A program made the position numbers and the translations under genes. Of a stretch of 64,000 bases of DNA, positions 25,595-33,484 are shown in pieces. Source of the stretch: Winogradskyella ursingii (GTDB lineage: Bacteria; Bacteroidota; Bacteroidia; Flavobacteriales; Flavobacteriaceae). Location of the stretch: NCBI RefSeq assembly GCF_013403975.1, contig NZ_JABFDH010000001.1:781178-845177 (forward strand). The letters are read 5' to 3'. The notes under the pieces are model-generated. The model saw nothing but the letters and a program-made list of their open reading frames with translations. It did no database searches and was not told the DNA's origin. Each line of letters starts with the position of its first letter. The first letter of the stretch is position 1.

Positions 25595-26447
25595 CTTCCT
25601 TTTGCTATTTGTTATCCTAATTATGAGTTGCAACACATCAAAAGAATTAGATATCCAAGGTCATCGTGGTAGTCGTGGTTTAATGCCAGAGAATTCATTG
25701 CCCGCATTTGAAAAAGCGATTGAATTGGGTGTTACAACCTTAGAACTGGATATTGCAATTTCTAAGGATAAACAAATTGTGGTTACTCACGAACCTTATA
25801 TGAATCCTGTCATTTGCTTAAAACCAGATGGCAGTCAGATAAGTGATTCCGAAGAAAAAATAAATCTTTATAAGCTGAATTATGAAGACATCAAACAATA
25901 TGACTGTGGTAATAGATTTCACCCACGATTTCCAGACCAGGAAAAGCTAGAGGTTTACAAACCATTATTATCAGAAGTTTTCAATTTAGCAAAGAGTGAA
26001 AATTCTAAGGTCAACTTTAATATTGAAATAAAATCCGAACCAGACTATTACGGCGTTTTTACACCACAACCCCAAGAATATGTAAAATTGGTTTTGGATG
26101 AAATCAATAAAGATGACATGTTTGAGCGGGTAAATTTGCAATCGTTTGACATCAACATTTTAGAGGAGATCAAAAAACAATCTCCCCAAATGCCAGTAGC
26201 GTTGTTAGTAGATGAAAGTGAAAATATCTCAGAAAAACTAGAGCAACTTTCTTTTAAACCCGAAATAATAAGTCCTTACTTTAAGCTGTTAACTTCAGAA
26301 TTGATTCAGAAATATCATAACAAAGGATTCAAGATTATACCTTGGACCGTCAACGACGAACAGGATATGATTGAAATGTTACGGTTGAATGTTGACGGAA
26401 TCATAACGGACTATCCTGATAGACTCATTGCTATTCTGTATAAGTAA
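25557..26447 (+). CDS. Glycerophosphodiester phosphodiesterase lipoprotein (GDPD family)
   Basis: The 296-aa protein has a lipoprotein signal with Cys25 in LIMSCN. The GDPD core begins IQGHRGSRGLMPENSLPAF with catalytic His36 and Arg37, then VTLELDIAISKDKQIVVTHEP with acidic and second His ligands. WTVNDEQDMIEMLRLNVDGI and ITDYPDRL close the TIM barrel. The enzyme would release glycerol-3-phosphate from glycerophosphodiesters at the cell surface or in the periplasm. The start lies inside the end of the desaturase-like gene; this overlap and the intact signal peptide favour coupled translation. Confidence 0.92.
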   Translation: MKNQHFLLKLKNSFLLLFVILIMSCNTSKELDIQGHRGSRGLMPENSLPAFEKAIELGVTTLELDIAISKDKQIVVTHEPYMNPVICLKPDGSQISDSEEKINLYKLNYEDIKQYDCGNRFHPRFPDQEKLEVYKPLLSEVFNLAKSENSKVNFNIEIKSEPDYYGVFTPQPQEYVKLVLDEINKDDMFERVNLQSFDINILEEIKKQSPQMPVALLVDESENISEKLEQLSFKPEIISPYFKLLTSELIQKYHNKGFKIIPWTVNDEQDMIEMLRLNVDGIITDYPDRLIAILYK

Positions 26448-26597
26448 AGTTTTCAACAATTTTATTAACAATTTTGCCGTTCTTCTATTTTTTGTGTAGT
26501 TGGTGGATATTCTTGTTTAATTCAAACAAAAACAAATTATGTTTAACAAGGATTGATTAATTGCTGTTGAGTTTTTTAACTTAATAGTCACATACCA

Positions 26598-27029
26598 TTG
26601 AAAAATTTTATTCGCATTTGCATTATTGCGGTGCTTCTTTTTTTATTGAGTTTTACGTTACAAGCGCAAGAAAATTACGCTAGACTAGACAGGAACAGGA
26701 ATATTCAAGCCAAAGGACTTATCCATAAATTAAATAAGACCAAAGATACACTCATTCTTCAGAGTGATAAAAAAATCAACTACCTCTATTCGGTGAATAA
26801 AAGTGACGAGAGAACACTTGATGCTTACATTGACGATAAATCATACAAATTACCTTTAAATAAACTAAAAAAAGGGAAGCATGTCCTCGTTGCGGTGCAA
26901 TCGCCATTACGTATCGTTTTTGTGATTCATATTTTAAAGGAATTTGCTCAACACCCAATTTCAATTACAACTGAAAAAGATGGTGTTTCTGAGCCTAAGG
27001 TTGCGACGACTTTAAGAAATAAAGAATAA
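26598..27029 (+). CDS. Small secreted protein of unknown function
   Basis: The 143-aa product starts with TTG and has a clear signal peptide (FIRICIIAVLLFLLSFTLQAQ). The mature part is basic, with GLIHKLNKTKDTLILQSDKK and LPLNKLKKGKHVLVAVQSPL suggesting a small beta-rich domain. No family is recognised. There is no cysteine or metal motif in the mature part. It is convergent with the NamZ-like gene, with 31 bases between stops. Confidence 0.6.
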   Translation: MKNFIRICIIAVLLFLLSFTLQAQENYARLDRNRNIQAKGLIHKLNKTKDTLILQSDKKINYLYSVNKSDERTLDAYIDDKSYKLPLNKLKKGKHVLVAVQSPLRIVFVIHILKEFAQHPISITTEKDGVSEPKVATTLRNKE

Positions 27030-27060
27030 GATTGTCATTCAACATATCCAGAAATAACAG

Positions 27061-28323
27061 CTATTTGTAAAGCAGATAAGACTGACGTAATTTTCTGTAT
27101 TTATCCAAATCGGTTTGCCAAGTCGCTCTAATTTCAGCTTCACTCAATCCTGCTTCAATTTGCTGTTGCAATTTTGCAGTTCCGGCATGAGTTGTAAAGT
27201 TAGCCTTATTAAACACCTTGGATTTGTCTATGGCATTATTGTATGCGTCCATCACGTATTTTAGTGTGAATTGCCTTTCGGCTTTTACATCAGATAAATC
27301 TACTCCATAGCAAACTTCATTATTATGTTTGGGATATTTAGACCCAAAATTAGGCTGTGGAGTATAGCTAAAGGAATAATGATTTTTATTCAAAAAAGGT
27401 GCGCCATAGCGCTGAAATTGAAATTCTGTACCGCGACCAGCATTGATGTTGGTCCCTTCAAACAGACCCAGACTTGGATATAGCAATATAGATTGGTCGT
27501 TGGGTAAATTGGGTGAGGGTCTTATCGGCAAACTATAATTACTTTCATGTGTATAATTTTCCATTTCTATAATTGTGATTTCGCATTTAATACCATCGTT
27601 CAACCAAGATTCTCCATTGATCATTTGGGCATATTCGCCAATCGTCATACCATGAACTAAAGGTATTGGATGCATGCCCAAAAAGCTGGAATGTTCATTC
27701 TCCAATACTGGGCCATCAACATAATTACCATTAGGATTTGGACGGTCTAAAATAAGTAGTGGAATATTATTTTCCGCACAGGCTTCCATTACATAATGTA
27801 AAGTTGAAATATAGGTGTAAAAACGAACGCCAACATCCTGTATATCAAAAACCATGATGTCCAAATCTTCTAGCTGAACATCTGTCGGTTTTTTATTTTT
27901 TCCGTGCAACGAAAAAATAGGTAATTGCGTTTTGGTGTCAACACCATCTTTTACATCTTCACCAGCATCAGCCGTGCCTCTAAAGCCATGCTCAGGTGAG
28001 AATACTTTCTTTATTTCAATATTTAATTTCAATAGAGAATCTACTAAGTGTGTATAAAGCCTTTCTTCTTTTCCCTTTTCACTAATTTCTGATTTATCTC
28101 TGAATATAACTGAGGTTTGGTTCGCCACAACACCAATCCGTTTATCTTTCAAAATCGGCAAATAAATTTCTGTCCGATTTGCACCTAGTAGAATCGCATC
28201 TTCTTCATGAATTTGTTTCAGAATCTCGTCATTGGACGAAGCATCATTTTTAGTCTTAGAGGCGCAAGAAATAGCTACCAAGACAAATAATAAAACTGTA
28301 TTTTTGAAAACCTTAAAACGCAT
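27061..28323 (-). CDS. DUF1343 / NamZ-like peptidoglycan exo-beta-N-acetylmuramidase lipoprotein
   Basis: Family members with DUF1343 include NamZ, which removes N-acetylmuramic acid from the non-reducing end of peptidoglycan fragments. The open frame extends upstream to 28632, but I place the start at the ATG at 28323 because the protein then begins with a lipoprotein signal (VLLFVLVAISCASK). The 420-aa protein has GVVANQTSV, KKVFSPEHGFRGTADAGEDV, IMVFDIQDVGVRFYTYISTL and ILDRPNPNG, the expected order. The start codon is only 9 bases from that of the divergent permease gene. Confidence 0.88.
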   Translation of the reverse strand: MRFKVFKNTVLLFVLVAISCASKTKNDASSNDEILKQIHEEDAILLGANRTEIYLPILKDKRIGVVANQTSVIFRDKSEISEKGKEERLYTHLVDSLLKLNIEIKKVFSPEHGFRGTADAGEDVKDGVDTKTQLPIFSLHGKNKKPTDVQLEDLDIMVFDIQDVGVRFYTYISTLHYVMEACAENNIPLLILDRPNPNGNYVDGPVLENEHSSFLGMHPIPLVHGMTIGEYAQMINGESWLNDGIKCEITIIEMENYTHESNYSLPIRPSPNLPNDQSILLYPSLGLFEGTNINAGRGTEFQFQRYGAPFLNKNHYSFSYTPQPNFGSKYPKHNNEVCYGVDLSDVKAERQFTLKYVMDAYNNAIDKSKVFNKANFTTHAGTAKLQQQIEAGLSEAEIRATWQTDLDKYRKLRQSYLLYK

Positions 28324-28332
28324 ATAAGAAGT

Positions 28333-29565
28333 TTGAATTTTGAGTTGTTTATAGCCAAACGTATAATTGGCACTAAAGCGTATAAAAGTAGTGTTTCGGC
28401 ACCAATAATTAAAATTGGTATCGCAGCGATTGCTATTGGTATCATCGTGATGCTCATTGCAATTGCCACGGGTTTTGGACTTCAACAAAAAATAAGAGAT
28501 AAGGTTGTGGCATTCAATGGCCATATTGAAATCACAAACTTCGATACCAATGCTTCGGACGAATCCCAAGTGCCACTTTCCATAAATCAAGAGTTTTATC
28601 CCGATTTTAACTCTGTAGAAGGTGTGAAACACATTCAGGCTGTTGCCACAAAATTTGGAGTCATCAGAACGGAAACGGATTTTGAAGGTGTGGTCTTTAA
28701 GGGTGTGGGTGCAGATTACAATTGGGATTATTTTGAAGAATTTTTGGTGGAAGGCAGATTGCCCGATTATACAGGGCAGCGCAACGAGGAAATTCTTATT
28801 TCCAGTTATTTGGCCAATCGATTGGGTTTTAATGTGGGTGATACATTTCAGACTTTATTTGGTGAAAATTTTAATAAGCTACCGCGTATCAGAAATTTTA
28901 AAATCGTGGGTATTTACAATTCTGGTTTTCAGGAACTGGATGAAAAATTTTGTATTGTAGATTTACGCCACGTCCAAAAATTGAATCGATGGGAAGACGA
29001 CCAAGTAGGCAGTTTTGAGGTATTCATTGACGATTATTCTCAGCTTGAAACAATAACAGAAGAGGTCTATAAGGAAGTACCTTCGCTCATGAATGCTAGA
29101 CCGGTCACCAAAAAATTCTATCAGGTTTTTGAATGGATAAAAATCTTTGATAATAATACTTACGGCATCATTGCCATTATGATTATAGTAGCTGGCATTA
29201 ATATGATTACGGCTTTGCTCGTACTTATCTTAGAACGCACACAAATGATCGGAATCTTAAAAGCTCTAGGCAGTTCTAATTGGACGATAAGAAAAGTGTT
29301 TTTATACAACGCTTCTTACTTAATTGGGCTAGGATTACTTTTCGGAAACATTATCGGTTTAGGTTTGTTGCTTATTCAAAAACACTTCAAACTTTTTCCT
29401 CTAAATCCAGACACCTATTACGTTAGTGAAGCTCCTGTTTATCTCAGTTGGGATTATATCTTATTGCTCAATGTTGGTACCTTTATTGCCTGTCTTCTAA
29501 TGTTATTGATTCCTTCTGTGATTATTTCAAAAATTTCACCGGTTAAGGCTATTCGTTTTGATTAA
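28333..29565 (+). CDS. FtsX-like ABC transporter permease (LolC/LolE-type)
   Basis: The 410-aa protein begins with TTG at 28333 and reads NFELFIAKRIIGTKAYKSSV, a typical LolE-type N terminus. The MacB-type periplasmic domain lies between helix 1 (residues 27-48) and the FtsX core after residue 270. That core has GIIAIMIIVAGINMITALLV and ILERTQMIGILKALGSSNWT, and ends in three more helices and KISPVKAIRFD. It would be the membrane subunit of a transporter acting on lipoproteins or an envelope substrate. No ATPase gene is adjacent. FtsX itself is less likely, as it is shorter and lacks this signature. Confidence 0.85.
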   Translation: MNFELFIAKRIIGTKAYKSSVSAPIIKIGIAAIAIGIIVMLIAIATGFGLQQKIRDKVVAFNGHIEITNFDTNASDESQVPLSINQEFYPDFNSVEGVKHIQAVATKFGVIRTETDFEGVVFKGVGADYNWDYFEEFLVEGRLPDYTGQRNEEILISSYLANRLGFNVGDTFQTLFGENFNKLPRIRNFKIVGIYNSGFQELDEKFCIVDLRHVQKLNRWEDDQVGSFEVFIDDYSQLETITEEVYKEVPSLMNARPVTKKFYQVFEWIKIFDNNTYGIIAIMIIVAGINMITALLVLILERTQMIGILKALGSSNWTIRKVFLYNASYLIGLGLLFGNIIGLGLLLIQKHFKLFPLNPDTYYVSEAPVYLSWDYILLLNVGTFIACLLMLLIPSVIISKISPVKAIRFD

Positions 29566-29731
29566 TATCTCTTTTCTTGAAGTTACGCTAGATTTGTCTA
29601 AGTGAACCATAAAGAATCATTTTTATGAATTAAAACTAGAAAAAAGAAGTTTGCTATGCTGTCTATGCAATAACACTATATAATAACAAAACATTAATGA
29701 TTTCTGTTTTTCAAAAACATATCATTTACCG

Positions 29732-29740
29732 TAACTTTGC
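29732..29740 (+). promoter_or_regulatory. Bacteroidota -7 promoter element of the cysteine synthase gene
   Basis: TAACTTTGC matches TAnnTTTGY exactly, 17 bases before the ATG at 29758. It overlaps an upstream in-frame TTG at 29737, which rules that TTG out as the start. Confidence 0.6.
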
Positions 29741-29757
29741 AACTTCAAAATACAAAA

Positions 29758-30738
29758 ATGGACTACGCAGAAAACATACTAGGTACAATCGGCAACACGC
29801 CAATGGTAAAAATGAACAAACTTGTTGAGGATTTACCATGTTTGGTACTCGCTAAATACGAAACATTTAATCCAGGTAATTCAGTTAAGGATCGTATGGC
29901 ATTAAAGATGATTGAAGATGCCGAAGCTGATGGCAGATTAAAACCAGGCGGAACAATCATTGAAGGTACATCTGGAAACACAGGAATGGGCTTGGCGTTG
30001 GCAGCTATTGTTAAAGGCTACAAAAGTATCTTTGTGATAAGCGATAAACAATCCAAAGAAAAAATGGATATTTTACGGGCTGTAGGTGCCGAGGTAGTGG
30101 TTTGTCCTACAGACGTTGAGCCAACCGATCCGCGCAGTTATTATTCAGTATCCAAAAGGCTGGGCGAAGAAACACCTAACTCTTGGTATGTTAATCAATA
30201 TGATAATCTTAGTAATACCAAAGCCCATTATGAATCTACAGGTCCCGAAATATGGAAACAAACCGATGGTAGAGTTACACATTTTGTAGTAGGAGTAGGA
30301 ACTGGTGGAACGATTTCTGGAGTAGGAAAATATTTAAAAGAACAAAACCCGAATGTAAAAATTTGGGGAGTAGATACCTACGGTTCAGTATTTAAAAAAT
30401 ACCACGAAACGGGAATTTTTGACGAAAATGAAATTTATCCCTACGTTACAGAAGGCATTGGTGAGGATATCTTACCAGAAAACGTAAATTTTAAAATCAT
30501 CGACGGTTTTACTAAAGTGACAGATAAAGATGCAGCGGTGTACACACAGAAACTTGCAAAGGAAGAAGGTATGTTTTTAGGTAACTCTGCAGGTGCTGCT
30601 ATAAAAGGTGTGCTTCAGTTGAAGGAGCATTTTAAACCTGAGGATGTTGTGGTCGTTTTATTCCATGACCATGGAAGTCGTTATGTGGGTAAAATGTTTA
30701 ACAATGAATGGATGAGAGAAAAAGGATATATTGAATAG
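29758..30738 (+). CDS. PLP-dependent cysteine synthase family protein (CysK/CysM-like)
   Basis: This fold type II PLP enzyme would make cysteine from O-acetylserine and sulfide, or a related beta-replacement product. From the ATG at 29758 the protein has 326 aa. The PLP lysine is Lys44 in FNPGNSVKDRMALKM, the substrate loop TSGNT is at 71-75, and the phosphate loop is GVGTGGTISGVGKYL. FLGNSAGAAIKG gives the PLP N1-binding Ser. I prefer this start because the in-frame TTG at 29737 sits within the promoter element. CysM, CysK and CBS-like members cannot be separated here. It is monocistronic, ended by a hairpin. Confidence 0.9.
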   Translation: MDYAENILGTIGNTPMVKMNKLVEDLPCLVLAKYETFNPGNSVKDRMALKMIEDAEADGRLKPGGTIIEGTSGNTGMGLALAAIVKGYKSIFVISDKQSKEKMDILRAVGAEVVVCPTDVEPTDPRSYYSVSKRLGEETPNSWYVNQYDNLSNTKAHYESTGPEIWKQTDGRVTHFVVGVGTGGTISGVGKYLKEQNPNVKIWGVDTYGSVFKKYHETGIFDENEIYPYVTEGIGEDILPENVNFKIIDGFTKVTDKDAAVYTQKLAKEEGMFLGNSAGAAIKGVLQLKEHFKPEDVVVVLFHDHGSRYVGKMFNNEWMREKGYIE

Positions 30739-30798
30739 CTAATTTCTCGAGTTTGATTTTGAGAAAATAAAAGTATCAACTTCTGCCAATATAAATTT

Positions 30799-30826
30799 AA
30801 TCCTGATTATTCATCAGGATTTTCTA
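30799..30826 (+). terminator. Intrinsic terminator of the cysteine synthase gene
   Basis: A 9-bp stem (AATCCTGAT at 30799-30807 with ATCAGGATT at 30813-30821) encloses a 5-nt loop and runs into TTTCTATTTT. It ends about 10 bases before the next ATG. Confidence 0.78.
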
Positions 30827-30836
30827 TTTTAGAACC

Positions 30837-32108
30837 ATGCAAGAAGATTTTCTTCACTACATCTGGAAACTCGGCAAGTTTGATACTTCAAGCCTGACAA
30901 CTACAAAAACTGAAACTGTAAGTGTTAAGAACTTAGGTCAGCACAATTTCAACGCAGGTCCAGATTTTTTTAATTCACAGATTGTTATTGATGGGCAACT
31001 TTGGGCTGGAAACGTAGAAATTCATATAAAATCATCAGATTGGTATCTGCACAATCATGAAACAGATTCAGCTTATGATAATGTAATACTTCATGTGGTT
31101 TGGGAGCATGATTCCGAAATATTTAGAAAAGATAATTCTCAAATTCCCACTTTGGAACTAAAACGATATGTTGATATAGATTTATTAAATAATTATCAGC
31201 AATTGATGCATTCCAAACTTTGGATTAATTGTGAAAAGGATTTTCCGAAAGTGAATGATTTTCTGCTCAGCAATTGGTTAGAACGATTGTATATAGAGCG
31301 TTTAGAACGAAAGTCGAATGAAATTTCAGTTTTGCTCAAAGCTTCAAACAATAATTGGGAAGCGGTCCTGTTTAAAATGTTGTTAAAGAATTTTGGACTA
31401 AAAGTAAATGGTCCTTCTTTTTTTAGTTTGGCCAATTCTATTGATTTTTCCGTGGTTAGAAAGGTTCAAAGGAATGTTATACAGATGGAAGCTCTATTGT
31501 TTGGGCAATCTGGTCTATTGGTTGATGAAGTTGAAGATGCTTATTTTAAGGAATTACAGCGTGAATATAATTTTTTGAATCAAAAGTTCAATTTAAATAA
31601 TCAAGGCGTTGCGCCGTTACAATTCTTTAGGTTGAGACCGCCAAATTTTCCGACTATTCGTTTGTCGCAATTTGCTAATTTATATACAAAAGAGCCTCAG
31701 CTATTTTCAAAAATTTTAAATTTAAATAGTGTTGACGATTTTTACGAGTTGTTCAAAATAGGCACAACGCAATTTTGGATGACTCATTATACATTTGGCA
31801 AAGTTTCTAAAGTTGCCAAAAAAATGCTGACGAAATCTTTTGTGGATTTGTTACTAATTAATACCATCATTCCAATTAAATTCAGCTATGCTAAGTCACA
31901 AGGTAAATCGGCCGAAGATGATATTTTCAATCTTATTAAACAGCTCAAAATTGAAAATAACAGCGTTGTTTCAAAATTTCAGGATTTAAAATCTATAGAA
32001 AAAACAGCATTGAGTTCGCAAGCTTTGATTCAACTTAAAGCGGATTATTGTGATAAAAATAAGTGTTTGCAATGTGCTGTTGGTAATAGTTTAGTAGTCA
32101 AAAATTAA
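30837..32108 (+). CDS. DUF2851 family protein
   Basis: The 423-aa product matches the Bacteroidota DUF2851 family, opening MQEDFLHYIWKLGKFD and having NAGPDFFNSQIVIDGQLWAG and EIHIKSSDWYLHNH. The C terminus has cysteines in YCDKNKCLQCAVGN. The N-terminal segment reads like a small nuclease- or nucleic-acid-binding-type beta fold, but no function is known to me. It begins 98 bases after the cysteine synthase stop and precedes a PspC-like gene by 13 bases. Confidence 0.85.
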   Translation: MQEDFLHYIWKLGKFDTSSLTTTKTETVSVKNLGQHNFNAGPDFFNSQIVIDGQLWAGNVEIHIKSSDWYLHNHETDSAYDNVILHVVWEHDSEIFRKDNSQIPTLELKRYVDIDLLNNYQQLMHSKLWINCEKDFPKVNDFLLSNWLERLYIERLERKSNEISVLLKASNNNWEAVLFKMLLKNFGLKVNGPSFFSLANSIDFSVVRKVQRNVIQMEALLFGQSGLLVDEVEDAYFKELQREYNFLNQKFNLNNQGVAPLQFFRLRPPNFPTIRLSQFANLYTKEPQLFSKILNLNSVDDFYELFKIGTTQFWMTHYTFGKVSKVAKKMLTKSFVDLLLINTIIPIKFSYAKSQGKSAEDDIFNLIKQLKIENNSVVSKFQDLKSIEKTALSSQALIQLKADYCDKNKCLQCAVGNSLVVKN

Positions 32109-32121
32109 GTAAATTGCAGGC

Positions 32122-32349
32122 ATGAATTGGTTTTACGAGCTATTGTTGTACTTTCAAAAACGCGGTTATTACGTATGTCAGCGTATAGCAGATCGTTTGG
32201 GCATACGTGCAAAAATTGTTAGAACCTCTTTTATGTACCTCACATTTGTAACTGTAGGTTTCGGGTTTGCGCTATATTTGTTTTTGGCCTTTTGGATGCG
32301 AATTAAAGATATCATTTACACTAAACGTTCTTCTGTTTTTGATTTGTAG
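32122..32349 (+). CDS. PspC domain protein, small membrane form
   Basis: The 75-aa protein holds an N-terminal short region, CQRIADRLGIRAKIVRTSFM as the PspC signature, and a membrane helix at about residues 37-57 (FVTVGFGFALYLFLAFWMRI). PspC proteins sense or respond to envelope stress, often with PspB in proteobacteria; no PspB is here. It is packed 13 bases after DUF2851 and 3 bases before the potassium-channel gene, so the three may be an operon. Confidence 0.85.
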   Translation: MNWFYELLLYFQKRGYYVCQRIADRLGIRAKIVRTSFMYLTFVTVGFGFALYLFLAFWMRIKDIIYTKRSSVFDL

Positions 32350-32352
32350 TAT

Positions 32353-33384
32353 ATGAATAATCCCTTATTAAAATTATTTCGGTCAAAAATTTACACTGCA
32401 CTGATATTATTATTGTTACTACTCTGTGTAGGTGTGCTTGGATTTAGGTTTATTGGAGATTATGAGTGGATAGACTCACTTTACATGACGGTTATAACTA
32501 TAACCACAGTTGGTTATGCCGAAGTGAACCCGTTGGATGTGAACGCAAAGATATTCACTATATTTTTGATTCTTACTAGTGTAGTTATTGTCGGTTATGC
32601 GATTTCCATTATTACCGAATATATTTTAAGCAGAAATAATTTTGAAGATATAAAACAACGTAGAATGCAAAAGAGAATTGATGCTATGACCAACCACACG
32701 ATTATTTGTGGTTATGGTAGAAACGGAAAGCAGGCAGCAAAGAAGTTGCTGGCCTATAAAAAGCCTTTCGTCATCGTGGAGCGTAATAAGGAGTTGATTG
32801 ATAAGTTCCGTGAAGACGATGATATTAATTTCGTTCACGGAAATGCAAATGAAGATGATGTGCTTATAGAAGCAGGAATTAAACGAGCTAGTGCTTTAAT
32901 CTGTGCATTGCCAAAAGATTCGGATAATTTATTCATTGTACTCTCAGCAAGACAGATGAAGCAAGATTTGACCATTATCAGTAGAGCTTCACAAGAAACT
33001 TCGTATAACAAATTGAAACTAGCAGGAGCTAACAATGTGATTTTGCCAGACCGTATAGGAGGAGATCATATGGCATCACTGGTGGTTATTCCGGATTTGG
33101 TAGAATTTATAGATAATTTGGGAATTGTAGGTAAACGAAATATCAATATTGAAGAGGTAAGAGCCGAGCAACTCTACAATGCAGAAAAGGAATTGACCAT
33201 TCGAGATTTGGACTTGAGGCAAAAAACTGGCTGCACGGTTATTGGCTTCAAGGATAGCAATGGCGAATATATTGTTAATCCTGAGGCGAGTACAAAATTG
33301 GTAAAAGGTTCAAAAATAATAGTATTGGGTCGTCCAGAGCAAATACAAGCCCTTAATTCTGAATATAAGATTGTACAGGCGTAA
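32353..33384 (+). CDS. Potassium channel protein (two-helix pore plus RCK/TrkA domain)
   Basis: The 343-aa protein has helices at about residues 13-31 and 68-90 with a pore loop between them. The selectivity filter is TVGYAE at 52-57. A cytoplasmic RCK domain follows, with the Rossmann motif GYGRNGKQAAKKLL from 120 and a terminal TrkA-C-type subdomain with CTVIGFKDSNGEYIVNPEAS. The layout is that of MthK-type prokaryotic K+ channels. The gene is packed 3 bases after the PspC gene. A hairpin follows the stop. Confident call for the channel; ligand unknown. Confidence 0.92.
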   Translation: MNNPLLKLFRSKIYTALILLLLLLCVGVLGFRFIGDYEWIDSLYMTVITITTVGYAEVNPLDVNAKIFTIFLILTSVVIVGYAISIITEYILSRNNFEDIKQRRMQKRIDAMTNHTIICGYGRNGKQAAKKLLAYKKPFVIVERNKELIDKFREDDDINFVHGNANEDDVLIEAGIKRASALICALPKDSDNLFIVLSARQMKQDLTIISRASQETSYNKLKLAGANNVILPDRIGGDHMASLVVIPDLVEFIDNLGIVGKRNINIEEVRAEQLYNAEKELTIRDLDLRQKTGCTVIGFKDSNGEYIVNPEASTKLVKGSKIIVLGRPEQIQALNSEYKIVQA

Positions 33385-33400
33385 ATCGTTTTTAACAGGT

Positions 33401-33432
33401 GATGCTTTAAAAATTCGTTTTTTTTTAGCATC
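33401..33432 (+). terminator. Hairpin after the potassium-channel gene, likely terminator
   Basis: GATGCT (33401-33406) pairs with AGCATC (33427-33432), and an inner AAAAA pairs with TTTTT across a small loop. The T tract is inside the stem rather than after it, so terminator function is only probable. Confidence 0.4.
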
Positions 33433-33484
33433 TTGTCAACCTTTATAATAATTACCTAAGATAAACTAACAAATAACTAAACTC

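Noticed and set aside
26448..26597. Possible promoter or RNA before the small secreted protein gene.
   Set aside because: Only imperfect TATTTTTTG-like matches are present and no stable hairpin can be drawn.
28324..28632. N-terminal extension of the NamZ-like frame.
   Set aside because: The extension overlaps the divergent permease gene and has no signal features; the ATG at 28323 gives a proper lipoprotein signal.
29737..29757. TTG start for the cysteine synthase gene.
   Set aside because: The TTG lies inside the TAACTTTGC promoter element, so it should not be transcribed as part of the mRNA coding start.
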